DNA of 64,000 nt, from contig JADJLA010000008.1 in NCBI GenBank assembly GCA_016705695.1, forward strand, positions 62,001-126,000. The letters are read 5' to 3'. Shown here piece by piece: positions 11,195 through 19,705 of this stretch (its first letter is position 1; each line of letters begins with the position of its first letter). The notes beneath the pieces were generated by a model that did no database searches, was not told the origin of the DNA, and worked only from the letters and a program-made list of their open reading frames with translations. This DNA is from Sphingobacteriaceae bacterium (GTDB lineage: Bacteria > Bacteroidota > Bacteroidia > B-17B0 > Aurantibacillaceae). The position numbers and the translations under genes are program-made.

Positions 11195-11289
11195 GGGTAA
11201 GCTACCTCCATCGCACCGCTCAACCACTTACCCTTGCTCCGTTCCCAGCCTGGGGGATTCAGCAGGAGCTGGTCGTGGAGGACTTACCC
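11195..11289 (-). ncRNA. ffs: signal recognition particle RNA, small bacterial (4.5S) type
   Basis: On the minus strand this 95-nt segment begins GGGTAAGTCC and ends GGTAGCTTACCC, so its ends pair (GGGTAAG with CTTACCC). The apical region contains CCAGGCTGGGAACGGAGCAAGG, matching in layout the SRP domain IV loop consensus (AGG..GGAA..GGAGCA). It is followed by seven Ts, completing an intrinsic terminator, and preceded by a perfect -7 element. The RNA binds Ffh and directs co-translational membrane targeting. Boundaries are good to a few bases. Confidence 0.88.
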
Positions 11290-11293
11290 ACCG

Positions 11294-11301
11294 CAAAAAT
11301 A
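11294..11301 (-). promoter_or_regulatory. -7 promoter element of the SRP RNA
   Basis: Minus-strand TATTTTTG fits the Bacteroidota -7 consensus TAnnTTTG and lies a few bases upstream of the RNA 5' end. A TTTTTG about 22 bases further upstream could be the -33 element, slightly beyond the usual spacing. Confidence 0.6.
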
Positions 11302-11386
11302 CAGTTTTTTTTAAGTTTTCGATCAAAAATGATGCCTTATTTTGCTTTCCTTAACTAATTAAAACCCAGCTTTTCCCCATTTTTAT

Positions 11387-11394
11387 TAGCTTTG
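11387..11394 (+). promoter_or_regulatory. -7 promoter element before the glycosyltransferase
   Basis: TAGCTTTG fits TAnnTTTG and lies 6 bases before the ATG at 11401, implying an almost leaderless transcript. No -33 TTTG is evident at the usual distance. Confidence 0.4.
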
Positions 11395-11400
11395 TACTTT

Positions 11401-12360
11401 ATGGATATCTCGGTCATAATTCCCCTTTTAAACGAAGAAGAATCCCTGCCAGAGCTGCATGAGTGGATCGTGAAGGTAATGACTGAGAACAAGTTCTCTT
11501 ACGAGATCATTTTTATTGATGATGGAAGTAAAGATAAGTCGTGGGAGGTCATCGAATCACTAAGTAAAGCAAACCCCAATACAAAGGCCGTTAAATTCAG
11601 AAGGAATTACGGTAAATCCCCTGCTTTATATGTTGGTTTTGAGGCTGCCGAAGGTGATGTGATCATTACCATGGATGCAGATCTTCAGGATAGCCCTGAT
11701 GAGATCCCCGGCCTTTACAACATGATCGTAAAAGAAAATTATGACCTAGTGAGTGGATGGAAACAAAAACGCTATGATAACGCGGTTACCAAAAACATTC
11801 CGAGCAAACTTTTTAATTATACCACACGCAAAATGAGCGGCATTAAATTGCATGATATGAATTGCGGTTTAAAGGCGTATAAAAAAAAAGTGGTAAAAAG
11901 CATTGAGGTATACGGTGAGATGCATCGTTTTATTCCTGTGTTAGCTAAATCAGCTGGCTTTACAAAAATAGGAGAGAAGGTAGTGCAACATCGCGCGCGA
12001 AAATATGGCACAAGTAAATTTGGATGGAGTCGTTTTATTAATGGATTTTTGGATCTTTTGACCATTAGTTTTCTTTCAAAATTTGGAAAAAGACCAATGC
12101 ATTTTTTTGGACTCTTAGGCACTCTTTTATTTTTTGTAGGATTTGCTTTCGCGTTTTATTTGGGAGCCTATAAATTATATTGCGTTTTCATGCATCACCC
12201 TGCGCGTTTGCTAACACAACGCCCTTCGTTCTATATTTCGTTAACGTGCATGATCATTGGAAGCATGATGTTCCTTGCAGGTTTTATTGGCGAACTTGTT
12301 CTTCGTAATAGTTCTATTCGCAACAATTATCTTTTAGACAAAAAGATCAATCTGAATTAA
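11401..12360 (+). CDS. family 2 glycosyltransferase, DPM1/GtrB-like, membrane-anchored
   Basis: 319 residues from ATG 11401. The N-terminal GT-A domain has VIIPLLNEE (5-13), IDDGSKDKS (39-47) and the metal-binding MDADLQDSPDE (91-101). The motif HRARKYGTSKFGWSR is typical of polyprenyl-phosphate glycosyltransferases. Two C-terminal transmembrane helices (about residues 232-255 and 275-298) anchor it, as in GtrB/ArnC/DPM1-like enzymes that transfer a sugar to a polyprenyl phosphate at the inner membrane. The following membrane protein starts 1 bp after its stop, so they are likely an operon. Sugar and acceptor cannot be read from sequence. Confidence 0.88.
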   Translation: MDISVIIPLLNEEESLPELHEWIVKVMTENKFSYEIIFIDDGSKDKSWEVIESLSKANPNTKAVKFRRNYGKSPALYVGFEAAEGDVIITMDADLQDSPDEIPGLYNMIVKENYDLVSGWKQKRYDNAVTKNIPSKLFNYTTRKMSGIKLHDMNCGLKAYKKKVVKSIEVYGEMHRFIPVLAKSAGFTKIGEKVVQHRARKYGTSKFGWSRFINGFLDLLTISFLSKFGKRPMHFFGLLGTLLFFVGFAFAFYLGAYKLYCVFMHHPARLLTQRPSFYISLTCMIIGSMMFLAGFIGELVLRNSSIRNNYLLDKKINLN

Positions 12361-12361
12361 G

Positions 12362-12955
12362 ATGACCTTTGAAGGAAACAAGAAGCAATCCCGTGTTCCT
12401 TTAACTCCCGAACAGATCAAGGATATTATCGTTTATAAGCGTAATAAGCAGATAAAGCAAATTGAAACGCTGAAAAAAACAATTCGGTATAAGATCCTGA
12501 ACATATTTAATATCATTAGCGTAATAGTTTATTGCGAGATGGTATTTTGTATGTACGGTCCTGCTATCTATAATAAGGAGATTTGTGAAAAAGCAAGTAT
12601 AGATCAGTATGTGCGAGACGCCGGACCGGAGCGTGTGATACAATTCATGAGCATTTGGGGACAAAGCAATTCGCACTACCAACTTTATATTGGCGAGAAT
12701 ATACAATTACCAAAGCCCAATTCGGATTTTTATGTAGGCAGAGATTTTATACTACAAAAGGAAATAAAAGTAATGGTGAGTACTTCAGAAAAAGAGTATA
12801 GGCTTTGGAGAGTTATTCCCTTGGTTTTTTTGGGCATAGCAGTTTCACTGATCACATTTTTAGTGTTTGCGCACAATATGAATTTAGTGAATTACTCGCT
12901 TATTGCAGTGAGTTTAATGAATGCCATAAATCTACTCTACTTTATTGTAGTTTAA
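12362..12955 (+). CDS. uncharacterised membrane protein
   Basis: 197 residues, not recognised. A basic, lysine-rich N-terminus (residues 1-45) precedes a hydrophobic segment around 48-68. Next comes an apparently extracytoplasmic domain of about 85 residues with several tyrosines. Two more transmembrane helices close the protein (about 151-170 and 175-197). It follows the glycosyltransferase by one base and its 3' end overlaps the convergent YiiX-like gene by 14 bp. Tight coupling to the glycosyltransferase suggests a role in the same surface-glycan step, but this is only context. Confidence 0.75.
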   Translation: MTFEGNKKQSRVPLTPEQIKDIIVYKRNKQIKQIETLKKTIRYKILNIFNIISVIVYCEMVFCMYGPAIYNKEICEKASIDQYVRDAGPERVIQFMSIWGQSNSHYQLYIGENIQLPKPNSDFYVGRDFILQKEIKVMVSTSEKEYRLWRVIPLVFLGIAVSLITFLVFAHNMNLVNYSLIAVSLMNAINLLYFIVV

Positions 12956-13586
12956 TTTCCTCTAGAAGAGTACTATTATACATATCGCCCGGCGAGATCA
13001 TTTTCTCTTCATAAGGAATATGTTTTCCATAACGTTGTTTCATTATCTGTTGCACTTTAGGATGTGAAAGATCAAATTCTTTTAAAGGTCTTAGTTTACC
13101 AAGTTCAATTTTAAGCGCATGATCATATAATTTCCAAACATATTCTGAGCAGTATAATTCCTCATCACTCCAATTAAAACCAAGGTCGTAATGAATGCCT
13201 AATTTTAAATTAGCTTCTGAACTCATTTGTTTTAGAATTTTATCGGTAAGCAAACCTTGATCCTTTAAGCGTTTGATGCTATAAGTTCCATCTTCGCTCA
13301 TGCTAATAAAATCGCTCAGTGTACTTTTACTTACTGGCTCTACTGCATGGTAAACATATGTCTTGCCATCTTCAATAAAAACAATGCCTACATGAGTATA
13401 CTTTGATTTTGTAGCAAGCTGAATGGCCTTGCCTTGCCCGGCAGGATTAATAATGAAAATAATGTCACCACTTTTTAAAGCAGGACCATTCGATCTTTTG
13501 AGTTTACTGAATCCGATAGTGCCATGAAAGGCACTGAAAAATGTTACCGCCAATAAGGCTGTAAAGAAGAGGAGTTTTTTGCGCAT
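12942..13586 (-). CDS. YiiX/YebB-like permuted papain-fold cysteine hydrolase
   Basis: 214 residues from ATG 13586; an ATG five codons upstream is possible, but the nearer one gives a clean signal peptide (MRKKLLFFTALLAVTFF). The fold order is that of the permuted NlpC/P60 group: LKSGDIIFI, then the catalytic His in KYTHVGIVF, and the catalytic Cys near the C-terminal side in YCSEYVWKLY. Relatives are amidases of peptidoglycan or lipid-linked substrates in the envelope. It ends the minus-strand run and overlaps the 3' end of the convergent membrane protein gene. Confidence 0.8.
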   Translation of the reverse strand: MRKKLLFFTALLAVTFFSAFHGTIGFSKLKRSNGPALKSGDIIFIINPAGQGKAIQLATKSKYTHVGIVFIEDGKTYVYHAVEPVSKSTLSDFISMSEDGTYSIKRLKDQGLLTDKILKQMSSEANLKLGIHYDLGFNWSDEELYCSEYVWKLYDHALKIELGKLRPLKEFDLSHPKVQQIMKQRYGKHIPYEEKMISPGDMYNSTLLEEIKLQ

Positions 13587-13616
13587 ACAAGTGTAACGCA
13601 TAAGAACGCACTAATG

Positions 13617-14163
13617 TTACAGCTTTAACAAAATTTTGCTGGTCTTTTTAATGCAGAAGTTAATGGAAGGAGGCTGAGGAAATGAACTTAATTCGTTCAA
13701 TACCAATAATACCTCGTGTTTTAGGTCGGGATATTTTTTACAAAATAACTCCTAGTACGTTTATGGCAAAGGCTCTTACACCGTGAGGCAGTGTACTATT
13801 CTTTGTGTAATTAAGGCATAGGTCAAACATTTTACTTACATATTTTTCGGGAAGATCTAACTCCTGAAAAAGGCGAATGCTGCTTCTTATAGTTCCGGTA
13901 TGCAAATTAGGTTGTTCTAATAATTTAATAACATAAGGCAATTGTTTTTTTACAAGTTCGGGATATTCAAAAGAGGCATGAACCATTAGCCATGCTGCGC
14001 GCATGCTTTTTTGCGGATCTTTATTGAACATCATTTTGCGTGCATCCACTATCAATTGCGGTTGATGTTCTATTTGCTTTACCGCGAGCTTTACTCTCTT
14101 TAAGGAAAAGTACTGGATGTTCTCAAATTCTTTTTGAAGATCTATAAGATGTCGTTTCGCCAT
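13617..14163 (-). CDS. uncharacterised helical (HEAT-like) protein, frameshifted near the C-terminus
   Basis: About 180 residues when repaired. The start ATG at 14163 overlaps the end of the EamA gene. The protein is a run of amphipathic helices (AAWLMVHASFEYPELV, IRSSIRLFQELDLPEKYV) resembling HEAT-type repeats. As sequenced it stops at 13738, right after INVLGVIL. Removing one base from the four-A run at 13742-13745 (plus strand) continues the frame through CKKYPDLKHEVLLVLNEL and on to a stop at 13617-13619. The downstream codons keep coding character, so this is probably one intact gene with a sequencing indel. Function unknown. Confidence 0.65.
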
Positions 14164-15074
14164 ATTAAAAGAAATACGCCAAGAATGGCGGTTAAACATG
14201 CAAAGATGGATTGAATAGTTATCTTCTCTTTATAAACTAAAAGATTTACAGGGAAAACCACAATAGGCAACAAAGCAAAAATTGTTTGTGCAACGGCCAC
14301 TTCTAATTTTTGAATGGCCAACAACGAGCAAGTAACTCCTGCAATTGGTCCAAGTAAAGTTCCTAATATCATATAGGGAATAGCGTTGTTTGTATTTTTG
14401 AATACCGGTTTTGAATTGGCGATCAATTTTCCGGCCACAATAGAAACAATAAAAGCTGCAACAAATGCAAACAGCAATCGTATCCAAACCGCATGCATGG
14501 TTGGCAATTTTTCGGCGTAATAGTCCATTCCGTATTTTGACAGAACCAATCCCGCACCTTGACATAAAGCACCAACAATTCCTAAAATAATTCCTGTTCT
14601 GTCTCTTTCAAAGCCTACTTTCTCAGCTGCTTGGGCATCTTTTTTTGAAAGTGTGAGCCAAATAACTCCACCAATTGTAATAAGTATTCCAAATATCCCA
14701 ATGAGATTTATTTTTTCTCCTAATAGAAAAAAGCCAATAATGAGTGCTGATCCCGGCGCAAAAGTCATGTACAAGCTGCTGAGTTTTGGTCCCAGTAATG
14801 CAAAAGATCTAAAGCTACAGTAATCGCCAATTGTAAAACCTACAATTCCTGACGCGCCTAGAAAAACATAGTGGTATAATTGAGGGTCGCTAAATTGCTG
14901 CGCAAAAGAAATGGAGTAGGCGAAAAATAAAATGCCACTCATAATTAACCAAGCTAATAATAAGCGGTATTGATTTACTGGTCCTGCGCCAATTCGTTTT
15001 GAGGCAGCAGTAAATGGGAAGATCCCAAGACTCCAACAGACTGTTGTTACAAGTGCAATTAAAACTCCGCTCAT
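14142..15074 (-). CDS. EamA/DMT-family transporter
   Basis: 310-residue inner-membrane protein with about ten hydrophobic helices arranged as two EamA repeats, the second starting near residue 160 after the polar KKDAQAAEKVGFERDR linker. Typical motifs are the early GPVNQYRLLLAW and LLGPIAGVTCSLLA in the second repeat. DMT transporters move small metabolites such as amino acids or nucleotide sugars; the substrate cannot be inferred. Its ATG overlaps the stop of the YggS gene by 4 bp (ATGA arrangement), and its 3' end overlaps the helical-protein gene. Confidence 0.85.
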   Translation of the reverse strand: MSGVLIALVTTVCWSLGIFPFTAASKRIGAGPVNQYRLLLAWLIMSGILFFAYSISFAQQFSDPQLYHYVFLGASGIVGFTIGDYCSFRSFALLGPKLSSLYMTFAPGSALIIGFFLLGEKINLIGIFGILITIGGVIWLTLSKKDAQAAEKVGFERDRTGIILGIVGALCQGAGLVLSKYGMDYYAEKLPTMHAVWIRLLFAFVAAFIVSIVAGKLIANSKPVFKNTNNAIPYMILGTLLGPIAGVTCSLLAIQKLEVAVAQTIFALLPIVVFPVNLLVYKEKITIQSIFACLTAILGVFLLIWRNDIL

Positions 15075-15721
15075 TTGGTGTAATTACGTTCACCAAAGAT
15101 ACTACTTCCAACACGGATCATAGTGCTGCCTTCTTCAATGGCAATGTTACGATCGCTGCTCATGCCATAACTTAACACGGATAATTGAGGATATTTAGCT
15201 GCGAATGTTTTAACGGATCTAAATTCCGAACGGATCTGACTCTCGTTATCGGTATTACTTGCCATGGCCATAAAGCCCATGATGGAAACATTCGTAAGTT
15301 GTTTTAATTCGTCACTATTTAAAATAGCATCGGCTTCTTCAAAGCTTAATCCAAATTTAGTTTCTTCGTTAGCAATGAATAATTGGAGTAGGCAATTGAT
15401 GATTCGGTTGTTTTTTTTAGCCTCTTTGTTTATCTCTTTTAAAAGTTTAAAGCTGTCAACCCCGTGGATCAAATAAACAAAAGGCGCAATATTTTTTACT
15501 TTATTGCTTTGTAAATGTCCAATAAAATGCCAACGAATATCTTTTGGTAGTTGCTCGTGCTTATCAACTAATTCCTGAACATAATTTTCCCCAAAGTCTT
15601 TCTGACCTGCAGCATACGCTTCTAAAATAAGTTCATTTGGTTTTGTTTTTGAAACAGCAATAAGAGTGACCCGTGTAGGCAATGTTGATCTTATTTGAAG
15701 AAGATTACCTACAATTGACAT
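15071..15721 (-). CDS. YggS-family pyridoxal-5'-phosphate homeostasis protein
   Basis: 216-residue single-domain alanine racemase-fold PLP-binding protein. The PLP lysine is K25 in LIAVSKTK, followed by FGENYVQE, the conserved WHFIGHLQSNKVK, and the phosphate-binding end region LSYGMSSDRNIAIEEGSTMIRVGSSIFG. Family members buffer free PLP and affect amino-acid homeostasis rather than catalysing a known reaction. It is coupled to the EamA transporter by a 4-bp overlap and sits just after DUF1015 and serA, a PLP/serine-flavoured neighbourhood. Confidence 0.92.
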   Translation of the reverse strand: MSIVGNLLQIRSTLPTRVTLIAVSKTKPNELILEAYAAGQKDFGENYVQELVDKHEQLPKDIRWHFIGHLQSNKVKNIAPFVYLIHGVDSFKLLKEINKEAKKNNRIINCLLQLFIANEETKFGLSFEEADAILNSDELKQLTNVSIMGFMAMASNTDNESQIRSEFRSVKTFAAKYPQLSVLSYGMSSDRNIAIEEGSTMIRVGSSIFGERNYTK

Positions 15722-15745
15722 TTTACAGTATGTATTAAACTATTA

Positions 15746-16993
15746 TTAGGATAATTTATGGATCACCAAGCCGCTTCGCAATTTTGGTTCGAACCAAGTG
15801 GTTTTTGGAGGCATGATATTTCCTGTATCAGCAATATCAAATAATTGTTGCATAGAAACTGGATAAAGTGCAAATGCCACTTTCATTTCGCCGGAATCTA
15901 CTCGTTTTTTTAATTCCCCTAATCCTCTAATGCCTCCAACAAAATCAATGCGTTTGTCGGTTCTTAGATCTTTAATTCCGAGCAAGCTCTCCAAAATTAA
16001 TTTCGAAAGAATAGTTACATCCAAAACACCAATTGGATCGCTGTCGTTGTAATTCCCTTTTTTAGCGGTCATCGAATACCATTTTCCTTCGAGGTACATG
16101 CTAAAATTATGAAGTTTGTTTGGCTTGTAAATTTCTGATCCTTTTTCTTCAATATCAAAAACCAGTTTTAGTTTTTCGAGTAATTGTTCCGGATTTAAAT
16201 TATTTAAGTCTTTAACCACACGATTATAATCAATAATGCTTAGTTGGTTTCCAGGAAAGTGCACTGCTAAAAAATAATTATATTCTTCAGTTCCGTTATG
16301 TTTTGGATTATTTTTTTTCTTTTCATTTCCTACCAAAGCAGCTGCTGCTGTTCGGTGATGCCCATCGGCAACGTAGGTATATGGAACCTTTGCGAACAGA
16401 TCGATAAGCGACTTAATAGTAGCATCATCTTTTATGGCCCAAAAATGATGACCAAATCCATCATCAGCTACAAAATCATAATCTGCTTTTTGTGTTTTTA
16501 CAACGCGGGCAACTATTTCGTCAATTTCTTTAACCGCAGGATAAGTAAAAAATACCGGCTCTATGTTTGCATCCGATGCGCGCACATGTTTCATACGGTC
16601 TTCTTCTTTATCAGGGCGAGTTAATTCGTGTTTTTTGATGATACCATTCATATAATCATCAACACCTGCCGAACCAACCAAGCCGTATTGCGTTCTTCCA
16701 TCCATAGTTTGGGCATAGATGTACAAGCATTCTTTTTCATCTTCAACCAACCAACCATTCTTTTGAAATTTTTCAAAATTTGATTTCGCTTTTGCATAAA
16801 CCTGGTCATCGTGCTCATCCATACTCTCCGGAAGATCAATTTCAGGTTTAGTGATATGTAATAAGGACATGTCATTGCCCTGAGCCTCTATGCGAGCTTC
16901 TTTTGAATTAAGTACATCGTATGGACGAGATGCTAATGCTTTAACAATTTCTTGTGGTGGACGAATGCCTTTAAATGCTTTTAAAATTGCCAT
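15746..16993 (-). CDS. DUF1015 family protein
   Basis: 415 residues, the normal family length. Clear DUF1015 marks are the N-terminal FKGIRPP...RPYDVLNSKEAR, the central YVADGHHRTAAAAL block and the late DPIGVLDVTILSKLIL. The family has no settled biochemical role. Its gene is repeatedly found beside serA/serC in Bacteroidota, and here it follows serA by 42 bp on the same strand, which supports a link to serine metabolism. It is cytoplasmic, with no signal peptide. A serC gene is not present in the window. Confidence 0.92.
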   Translation of the reverse strand: MAILKAFKGIRPPQEIVKALASRPYDVLNSKEARIEAQGNDMSLLHITKPEIDLPESMDEHDDQVYAKAKSNFEKFQKNGWLVEDEKECLYIYAQTMDGRTQYGLVGSAGVDDYMNGIIKKHELTRPDKEEDRMKHVRASDANIEPVFFTYPAVKEIDEIVARVVKTQKADYDFVADDGFGHHFWAIKDDATIKSLIDLFAKVPYTYVADGHHRTAAAALVGNEKKKNNPKHNGTEEYNYFLAVHFPGNQLSIIDYNRVVKDLNNLNPEQLLEKLKLVFDIEEKGSEIYKPNKLHNFSMYLEGKWYSMTAKKGNYNDSDPIGVLDVTILSKLILESLLGIKDLRTDKRIDFVGGIRGLGELKKRVDSGEMKVAFALYPVSMQQLFDIADTGNIMPPKTTWFEPKLRSGLVIHKLS

Positions 16994-17035
16994 AATAATT
17001 AATTTTTTGTTCTGAAACTTTGGATGAATTTATTT

Positions 17036-17956
17036 TTATTTATTGACTTGGAAAGTTTTTGTTCCATTTTTAATGAAGTCTACAATTTGATTTGCAGCCG
17101 CTAAACCTGCATTTATATTTGCTTCAGAAGTTTCGGCGCCTTGCTTTTTTGGAGTAGAATAATATCTGTTCCCAAACTGCAATAATTCGTCGTGACAATC
17201 AGGAGCTATATCAGAGATGTATTTGAAATCAGATTTTGCGGCAAAAAATGCTTTCAATCCTTCTTCGTCAATAACTTCTTTTCTTGCTGTATTAATAACT
17301 GTTGCGCCTTTTGGCATTTTTGACAGAAGATCAAAGTTGATAGACTTTTTTGTTTTTTCGGTTGCCGGAATATTTAATGAGATGTAATCGCAAGTACTAT
17401 ATAATTCTTCAACCGAACCAACTACAGTAACGCCATCCTTCTGTATAGTTTCTTTTGAAACAAATGGGTCAAATGCGAACACTTCCATATCGAAACCTTT
17501 TGCAATGCGAGCCACATTTTTTCCAACATTTCCGTATGCATGTATACCTATTTTTTTACCCTTTAATTCAGTTCCTGAACCACCTTTAAAATTAGCGCGT
17601 GCCATAAACACCAGCATTCCAAATGTAAGTTCTGCAACGGCATTTGAATTTTGCCCGGGTGTATTCATTGCAACAATTCCTTTTTCGGTAGCTGCGGCAA
17701 GATCAATATTATCGTAACCTGCACCGGCGCGAACAATTATTTTAAGCGATTTTCCGGCTTCAATAACCTGACGGTTTGCTTTATCACTACGAATTATAAG
17801 AGCGTCAACGTTTGCTACTGCTTGTACCAGATCATTAGGATCGGTATAATTTTCAAGCATTATGGTTTCAAAACCCACACCGGTAAATATCTTTTTTATT
17901 CCTTCAACCGCTTTAGCAGCAAAAGCTTTTTCGGTAGCAATTAGAACTTTTGTCAT
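17036..17956 (-). CDS. serA: D-3-phosphoglycerate dehydrogenase-type 2-hydroxyacid dehydrogenase
   Basis: 306-residue short-form SerA without ACT domain, expected to oxidise 3-phosphoglycerate as the first step of serine synthesis. It has the substrate-binding IVRAGAGYDNID, the nucleotide-binding IGIHAYGNVGKNVARI, and INTARKEVIDE bearing the catalytic Arg. Where most relatives have the catalytic His (PHIGAST-type), this protein has STPKKQGAETSEANINAG, that is Lys. This is a known feature of the short, lysine-type phosphoglycerate dehydrogenases. Adjacency to DUF1015 supports the SerA call over other D-2-hydroxyacid dehydrogenases. Confidence 0.88.
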   Translation of the reverse strand: MTKVLIATEKAFAAKAVEGIKKIFTGVGFETIMLENYTDPNDLVQAVANVDALIIRSDKANRQVIEAGKSLKIIVRAGAGYDNIDLAAATEKGIVAMNTPGQNSNAVAELTFGMLVFMARANFKGGSGTELKGKKIGIHAYGNVGKNVARIAKGFDMEVFAFDPFVSKETIQKDGVTVVGSVEELYSTCDYISLNIPATEKTKKSINFDLLSKMPKGATVINTARKEVIDEEGLKAFFAAKSDFKYISDIAPDCHDELLQFGNRYYSTPKKQGAETSEANINAGLAAANQIVDFIKNGTKTFQVNK

Positions 17957-18015
17957 TGATCAGATAAGTTAAAATTAGGGTACAATTTTAAGGAATATTT
18001 CGAGCATTTCCCAGT

Positions 18016-19083
18016 TTAGTTTACGCGAAGTGAAGCCCCGGGCCTTAAATAATAGCACTTCAAACTACCATTAAGTTCTTTTAACTTACGAATAGGAACA
18101 TTGTACTGTTGTGAGATCAACTTCCAGCTTTCGCCTTTTTTGATAGTATGCATTTCGGCGTTTGCAGGGTAGGCAATAAGGTCTTTTTTTACAACCTTCA
18201 TTTTAACGCTGTAATAATAAAGCTTGTTCTCGTTGTACGAAATAAATAAAAGAGGATTCAAAGCATAACCTTTGTAACGCGTTTCAAAATGTAAATGCGA
18301 GCCGCGACTTTTGCCTGTATTGCCACCAAGCCCTATTACTTGCCCGCTTAAAACTACCTGACCTTGTTTTACCTTTATCTTAGAAAGATGAGCGTATACT
18401 GTTTCCAGTCCATTGGGATGCATAATGATCACTAAATTTCCAAAGCCGCCGTTATTACGTTTTGCTACTCTTATCTTTCCGTCAAAGGCTGCAACAACAG
18501 GTTGCCCTTTATTCAAATCAATGTCGATGCCTTTATGCATCCGCTTATCCCTCCATCCGTAATAGGAAGTAAGAACTCCATTAAAGGGGTTTGAATAATT
18601 TTGACTCTCAGGCTTTTCCAGAGTAATTGTAAACTCTTTCTCTAACTCATTAATTGGATAAAGTGGGAATAGTTTATTCTCTTCGCTCTCCGAATAAAAA
18701 TGAAGGTTATTAAGATCATCCACGTTAACGCCTTCGTCAACAGGTGTGGCAAACTTAAATTGTTCTGAAAGAATTTTTAGTTGATCAATTTCTTGCGGTG
18801 TTATGTTTTCTTTCTCTAGTAATGAATCAATTAGGTGAATGAACTCTGATTTTTTTTGAAACTTTAAAAGTCCGGCAAGCATATTCAACTCTTCAATTTC
18901 CTTGGGAGAGATATTATCTTTTTCCAGTAACGAATCAATCATATGCACGAGCTGTGCTTTGCTGATATTCTTAAACGTAGGAATGTTCTTAGTAGGATCT
19001 TTTGACGGAAGATCGCCGTTACCTTTACCTGATGTAAGTACTAAGGTAATAAGAGCTAATGTTATGTATTTCAGTGTCTTCAA
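18016..19083 (-). CDS. M23 family peptidase with LysM domain and internal repeats
   Basis: 355-residue exported murein hydrolase-like protein. A signal peptide ends near residue 18. Two tandem copies of a 36-residue unit follow (about 44-79 and 80-114), each reading H(M/L)IDSLLEK(D/E)NI(S/T)P. The M23 (LytM) domain starts near 165 with YYGWRDKRMHKGIDIDL, containing the HxxxD zinc ligands, and includes the HLHFE motif. A C-terminal LysM-like module (about 310-355, HTIKKGESWKLISQQYNVP) would bind peptidoglycan. The repeated segment is probably a helical hairpin linker of unknown function. Confidence 0.88.
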   Translation of the reverse strand: MKTLKYITLALITLVLTSGKGNGDLPSKDPTKNIPTFKNISKAQLVHMIDSLLEKDNISPKEIEELNMLAGLLKFQKKSEFIHLIDSLLEKENITPQEIDQLKILSEQFKFATPVDEGVNVDDLNNLHFYSESEENKLFPLYPINELEKEFTITLEKPESQNYSNPFNGVLTSYYGWRDKRMHKGIDIDLNKGQPVVAAFDGKIRVAKRNNGGFGNLVIIMHPNGLETVYAHLSKIKVKQGQVVLSGQVIGLGGNTGKSRGSHLHFETRYKGYALNPLLFISYNENKLYYYSVKMKVVKKDLIAYPANAEMHTIKKGESWKLISQQYNVPIRKLKELNGSLKCYYLRPGASLRVN

Positions 19084-19154
19084 TAGGGTGCGAAGACGAC
19101 GAAAATAACAAAAATAAAAGAGGAATCAATACAATTGCGGCAATTTCAGCTCAA

Positions 19155-19655
19155 TTAGCGAATACGGTCGGCCTTTTTTAACAAATTGATGTCCTTTTTG
19201 ATAAAAACTGAAGCAAGGGTCGCAGAAACTAAAGAAGCTGCAAGCATAATGTTTGTTGCTAACGGAACAACTTCAGTACTACTATAGCCAAGAACTGCAT
19301 CGGTAAAATTTAAAAGGGCAATGAACATGGCCGATATCGCTGCTAAAATATAGCAAAAACGAATTTGAAGATAGCGCTGTCTGTAGCAAAAAATGGCGAT
19401 CACTGCCGATGCAAGAGCAACAAAATTAAAACCACCAACAATTGAAAATGTGAAGTTGAAAGAGTATTTTGAGGTGAAGCCTGAAATAGCAGTTAAAGAA
19501 ACTGGATTGCCTTCAACGGTTATTTGCTTTAAAGGCATAAAACAAAAAAGGATAAAAACGATGGCGCAAATGGCTAAAAAAACGGTTTGTATACGTTGTA
19601 TCAGGTGATAAATGACCGTTCTTTTGCTTGTAAAAAATTGTTCCGGCGGGCGCAT
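19155..19655 (-). CDS. DUF4293 family membrane protein
   Basis: 166 residues with four transmembrane helices (about 24-42, 72-94, 102-118, 134-152). The family's conserved opening IQRIQT appears at residues 19-24. Relatives usually start directly at this motif, so the first 17 residues from ATG 19655 may be non-native and a non-ATG start nearer the motif is possible. DUF4293 is a Bacteroidota inner-membrane family of unknown function. It lies between the M23 and NlpC/P60 genes on the same strand. Confidence 0.8.
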   Translation of the reverse strand: MRPPEQFFTSKRTVIYHLIQRIQTVFLAICAIVFILFCFMPLKQITVEGNPVSLTAISGFTSKYSFNFTFSIVGGFNFVALASAVIAIFCYRQRYLQIRFCYILAAISAMFIALLNFTDAVLGYSSTEVVPLATNIMLAASLVSATLASVFIKKDINLLKKADRIR

Positions 19656-19705
19656 TTTTTCGAAAATCGCCTCTTTAGACTAAATCATCTCTACATTTGG
19701 TATAA

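Noticed and set aside
11000..11200. Open frame of 66 codons inside the 229-bp palindrome
   Set aside because: It is a by-product of the inverted repeats, has skewed composition and no start signal; the SRP RNA and palindrome explain the region.
15781..15800. GGTTCGAACC, resembling a tRNA T-arm
   Set aside because: It lies in frame within DUF1015 and no acceptor, D or anticodon stems surround it.
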